Of a stretch of DNA of 5,824 nt, positions 5,378 to 5,824 are shown piece after piece. The notes beneath the pieces are model-generated. The model was not told where the DNA came from. It saw only the letters and a list, made by a program, of their open reading frames with translations, and did not search any database. How positions within the stretch are numbered: position 1 is the first letter of the stretch; the number at the start of each line of letters is the position of its first letter. This DNA comes from an uncultured Desulfobacteraceae bacterium (GTDB lineage Bacteria > Desulfobacterota > Desulfobacteria > Desulfobacterales > UBA2174): positions 1-5,824 of the forward strand of contig CALJLV010000151.1 of the NCBI GenBank assembly GCA_937982505.1. Direction: 5' to 3'. A program made the translations under genes and the position numbers.

Positions 5378-5721
5378 AAACCTTGGTCCTTGATGTCGCC
5401 GCGCCCACCGAAGCGATGGCCGAATTTGTCAAATCCTGGAAAACCAACCAAGCCGAACCTTCGGCCAGAATCAGCTTCGCCTCCCCCGAACTGCTCTGGA
5501 AGGTGCTCACCGCCAAGCGCTGGGCGCTTCTCAAAACGCTTTGCGGCGCGGGCCCCATGTCCATCCGGGAGGCGGCGCGCCGGGTCGGCCGGGACGTAAA
5601 AGCCGTCCACGGCGATGTCACCGCCCTGCTCGACGCCGGGGTGCTCTACCGCTCCGACGAGGGCGGTATCGTTTTCCCCTTCGAAGCGGTGAAGGTGGAA
5701 TTTCTCCTCCGGGCCGCCTGA
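5374..5721 (+). CDS. tumA: Winged-HTH antitoxin/regulator paired with TumE (HVO_A0114-like)
   Basis: This 115-residue protein has an N-terminal arm (1-30), a linker SARISFASPELLWKVLT (30-46) and a compact MarR-like winged helix-turn-helix. Helices lie around 47-57 and 63-70. The recognition helix is near RDVKAVHGDV (73-82), followed by L-x-DAGVL (85-91) and a wing at 93-102. The motif SIRE-A-RVGRD-K-VH-DV is typical of the DNA-binding proteins encoded beside TumE toxins. By analogy it should neutralise TumE and repress the operon. The N-terminal arm is the likely toxin-binding part, which is inference. The ATG at 5374 has AAGGTGG (5363-5369) four bases upstream. The toxin-first order is the reverse of mazEF next door. 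The symbol is by family analogy. Confidence 0.82.
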   Translation: MKTLVLDVAAPTEAMAEFVKSWKTNQAEPSARISFASPELLWKVLTAKRWALLKTLCGAGPMSIREAARRVGRDVKAVHGDVTALLDAGVLYRSDEGGIVFPFEAVKVEFLLRAA

Positions 5722-5761
5722 GTATGGGGACGCTGCCCTCTGCACTGTTGGCGTCCGTAGC

Positions 5762-5777
5762 GACGGCTTCCGCCGTC
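5762..5777. repeat. GACGGC/GCCGTC palindrome downstream of tumA
   Basis: A six-pair stem surrounds a TTCC loop, 40 bp after the tumA stop. No T-run follows. It could stabilise the 3' end of the transcript or be a REP-like repeat. Confidence 0.55.
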
Positions 5778-5791
5778 TCGTTCCGATGAAC

Positions 5792-5819
5792 ATGGATTCC
5801 GGGTCAAGCCCGGAATGAC
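5792..5819 (-). repeat. Inverted relative of the 3601 palindrome
   Basis: ATTCCGGG (5796-5803) and CCCGGAAT (5809-5816) form an eight-pair stem with loop TCAAG. The complement of 5792-5819 aligns without gaps with 3601-3628 (GTCA, CCGG, GA, CCGG, TCCAT shared). It is probably cut off by the window edge. Confidence 0.7.
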
Positions 5820-5824
5820 GGAAT

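Noticed and set aside
5308..5793. 161-residue minus-strand open frame
   Set aside because: It is antisense to the whole tumA gene and reads through the terminal palindromes; a codon-bias shadow in GC-rich DNA.

Overview
The window reads as chromosomal DNA from a GC-rich Gram-negative bacterium. The most likely group is a Desulfobacterota-like environmental lineage. That is an inference from the style of the dispersed palindromic repeats and from the large Ig-repeat surface protein; no marker gene is present to prove taxonomy.

Positions 1-3148 (+) hold the 3' end of one very large gene for a secreted or surface protein built from bacterial Ig-like (Big_1/invasin-type) domains. The frame is open at the left edge, so the N-terminus is missing. 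The first 1.3 kb contains two complete copies of a two-domain unit with an exact 594-bp (198-codon) period, plus the tail of a preceding unit. The remainder is non-repetitive Ig-like and unassigned sequence. A strong hairpin 16 bp after the stop codon is a plausible terminator.

Positions 3149-3912 contain no credible gene. They are packed with small non-coding repeats: a 19-bp repeat present twice, perfect palindromes, a roughly 170-bp element with long imperfect inverted repeats, and a ~94-bp repeat that recurs 1.2 kb further on.

Positions 3913-4552 (-) carry a complete mazEF type II toxin-antitoxin operon, antitoxin first. It has a good sigma70-type promoter (17-bp spacer), and an 11-bp tandem repeat covers the -10 element and probable start site. 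It lies between the two direct copies of the ~94-bp repeat.

Positions 4553-5059 are again gene-free and repeat-rich, with palindromes sharing a TTCCAT loop. The last of these is followed by a T-run. Divergent from mazEF, positions 5060-5721 (+) form a second toxin-antitoxin module, a TumE-family toxin gene followed by a winged-HTH antitoxin/regulator gene, with a four-base ATGA overlap. Its promoter sits so close to the toxin ATG that the message is predicted to be leaderless or nearly so. The window ends in two more palindromes, one an inverted relative of the repeat at 3601 in which the stem has changed by paired substitutions.

The two toxin-antitoxin operons are therefore divergent stability or stress modules embedded in a repeat-rich accessory island downstream of a large surface-protein gene. 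I see no gene that demands a wholly new system. The most checkable unusual points are the leaderless TumE start, the direct repeats flanking mazEF, the exact-register domain repeats and the covarying palindrome family.
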